Shown in pieces: positions 4,327-5,679 of a stretch of DNA of 5,679 nt. A model generated the notes under the pieces. It saw only the letters and a program-made list of their open reading frames with translations. It was not told the DNA's origin and searched no databases. Location of the stretch: contig QGUY01000257.1 of assembly GCA_003242315.1 (NCBI GenBank), positions 1-5,679 on the forward strand. The letters run 5' to 3'. Both the position numbers and the translations under genes were made by a program. The DNA comes from Bacteroidota bacterium (lineage in GTDB: Bacteria; Bacteroidota; Bacteroidia; Cytophagales; Cyclobacteriaceae). Numbering within the stretch: position 1 is the stretch's first letter; each line of letters starts with the position of its first letter.

Positions 4327-5679
4327 ATGAAGAATTGTTCTACAATTTCCCTTCGTTGCCTCCTCTTCACATTCCTGCCTCTCCTCTTGAGTTTGTCCAG
4401 CCAGGCACAGGAACGCATCATCTCCGGTGTCGTGACTTCCAAGGAAGATGGTATGGCTGTTCCGGGAGCTAACGTAGTCATTAAGGGAACTTCCATCGGT
4501 ACCATCACAGGTCCCGATGGAAGCTACACCCTTAAGGTGCCCGACAACGCAGAGACAATGGTAGTCTCGTTTATCGGACTTGTCCCTGCAGAAGTCTCGA
4601 TCAATGGACAGTCTGTGATAGACGTGGCGATGGTCACCGACGCCAAGCAACTGAGTGAAGTGGTGGTGACAGCCCTGGGTCTTGAACGCGACACCAAAGC
4701 GCTTGGGTATGCCGTACAGGAAATCAAGGGCGACGAGCTCGGCACGGTTCCAACGCAGAGCGTAGTGAACAATATGTCGGGACGAATCGCTGGCCTCCAG
4801 GTATCCACCAACAGCGTACCTGGCGGAGCGCCCGAATTTGCGGTAAGGGGGTTTTCATCGGTTAGCGGCAATAACCAACCACTCATCGTTATCGATGGTG
4901 TACCGATGGCTCAAACCACTAACGCAGCGAACCTGATCAACAGTTCAGATGGCACACGCAACAACGCCAACTTTAATCGTAGGCAGAATCAGCAATACGG
5001 CGGGGGTATTTCTGAGATCGATCCGAGCAATATCGCCAGTATCAGCGTGCTGAAAGGAGCAAACGCCGCGGCACTTTATGGTTCACGAGCTGCCAACGGG
5101 GTTATCCTCATCACCACCAAGAGCGGTGCAGGAAACAAGGGTATAGGCGTCGATCTCAATTTCAGCACAACCTTTGAAAACCCTCTGGTAAAACCTGGCT
5201 TTCAGAACATGTATGGCGGCGGATCAGGAGGAGTCACGTGGTATGCTGATGGATGGAGCGGAACGGTAGACGGTTATAAAGGAACAGCAGGAACTGACGA
5301 GAGTTGGGGCTCACCCCTTGATGGCAGACTGGTGCGCCACTGGTGGTCGGGAACTGAACTCGCGCCGCTGGTTCCAGAGCCCGACAACTGGGAGCAATGG
5401 TGGGAAACCGGTAAAACAATTTCGACCAGTGTGGGTATCAGTGGTAGCAACGATCGTGGCTCGTTCCGCCTCGCAGTCGCCCGGTTGGATCAAGACGGCA
5501 TTGTGTATAACAATAACTTCTGGAGAAACAATTACAGACTCAACACATCGTACAACTTCACCGATAAGCTGAAGGGGACGGCTATGGGGGAAAACATCAA
5601 ATCCGGATCGGAAAACGGAGGAAACCTAGGTTCAAGCGGTTTAAATTGGCATCACAGAAACACCAATTACAAAAGCGAA
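4327..5679 (+). CDS. SusC/RagA-type TonB-linked outer-membrane receptor, 3'-truncated by window edge
   Basis: The N-terminal 451 residues of a TonB-dependent importer, usually about 1000 aa in this family. Order: signal peptide 1-27 (hydrophobic core LLFTFLPLLLSLSS, likely cut near SQA/QER); carboxypeptidase-regulatory-like beta-sandwich about 31-104 (GVVTSKEDG, VPGANVVIKGT, GPDGSYTLKVP, VVSFIG); TonB-box-like EVVVTALGLE 111-120; plug domain to about 267 with NNMSGRIAGLQVS, FAVRGFSSV, PLIVIDGVP and the SusC signature VLKGANAAALYGSRAANG followed by VILITTKSG; then the start of the beta-barrel (WGSPLDGRL, ISGSNDRGSFRLA). The frame is open from the ATG at 4327 to the last base. The start is set by the signal peptide; there is no Shine-Dalgarno. 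It is divergent from the aminotransferase gene. Its SusD lipoprotein partner would be expected downstream but lies outside. Substrate is unknown: such receptors take up glycans, peptides or other large nutrients. The last ~25 residues fit the family less well than the rest. Confidence 0.93.
   Translation, partial: MKNCSTISLRCLLFTFLPLLLSLSSQAQERIISGVVTSKEDGMAVPGANVVIKGTSIGTITGPDGSYTLKVPDNAETMVVSFIGLVPAEVSINGQSVIDVAMVTDAKQLSEVVVTALGLERDTKALGYAVQEIKGDELGTVPTQSVVNNMSGRIAGLQVSTNSVPGGAPEFAVRGFSSVSGNNQPLIVIDGVPMAQTTNAANLINSSDGTRNNANFNRRQNQQYGGGISEIDPSNIASISVLKGANAAALYGSRAANGVILITTKSGAGNKGIGVDLNFSTTFENPLVKPGFQNMYGGGSGGVTWYADGWSGTVDGYKGTAGTDESWGSPLDGRLVRHWWSGTELAPLVPEPDNWEQWWETGKTISTSVGISGSNDRGSFRLAVARLDQDGIVYNNNFWRNNYRLNTSYNFTDKLKGTAMGENIKSGSENGGNLGSSGLNWHHRNTNYKSE

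Noticed and set aside
1..5679. A polysaccharide utilisation locus joining the GH30-like enzyme and the SusC-like receptor
   Set aside because: The two genes are separated by a convergent terminator region and two minus-strand metabolic genes, and no SusD or regulator is visible. A shared locus cannot be supported within this window.

Overview
The window looks like accessory chromosomal DNA of a member of the Bacteroidota, most likely the Cytophagales/Cyclobacteriaceae side. The evidence is a SusC-type TonB-dependent outer-membrane receptor with the usual carboxypeptidase-regulatory-like N-terminal domain, gene starts without clear Shine-Dalgarno sequences, one Bacteroidota-type -7 element (TAnnTTTG), and short tandem repeats between genes. 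The lineage below phylum is an inference. Both ends cut through genes, so this may be a whole contig.

Layout: (1) 1-890, plus strand: the C-terminal part of a GH30-like secreted glycoside hydrolase (xylanase/glucuronoxylanase type). It keeps the nucleophile glutamate but has an apparent one-base frameshift at the left edge, where the acid/base NEP motif should be. (2) 891-1140: a convergent intergenic region with a short CTATG repeat cluster, a probable minus-strand terminator, two further inverted repeats and an array of eight 8-bp units ending one base from the next stop codon. (3) 1141-2250, minus strand: an AEC (auxin efflux carrier) family permease. (4) 2251-2326: a spacer with a strong hairpin. 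(5) 2327-3502, minus strand: a HisC-like PLP aminotransferase with a twin-arginine (Tat) signal, so probably periplasmic. (6) 3503-4326: an 824-bp divergent intergenic region with no convincing gene, but many inverted repeats, two direct repeats and candidate promoter elements. (7) 4327-5679, plus strand: the first 451 codons of the SusC-like receptor, running off the right edge.

How they fit together: the aminotransferase and the AEC permease probably form one transcription unit, with the hairpin between them as a possible attenuator. An exported aminotransferase followed by a carboxylate/amino-acid-type carrier suggests periplasmic conversion of an amino or keto acid coupled to its movement across the inner membrane. 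The divergent SusC-like receptor would import a substrate across the outer membrane, but its partner SusD and its substrate are not visible. The GH30-like gene is convergent with this block and separated by terminators and repeats, so it probably belongs to a different unit. I see no CRISPR array, tRNA, rRNA, IS element or phage gene.
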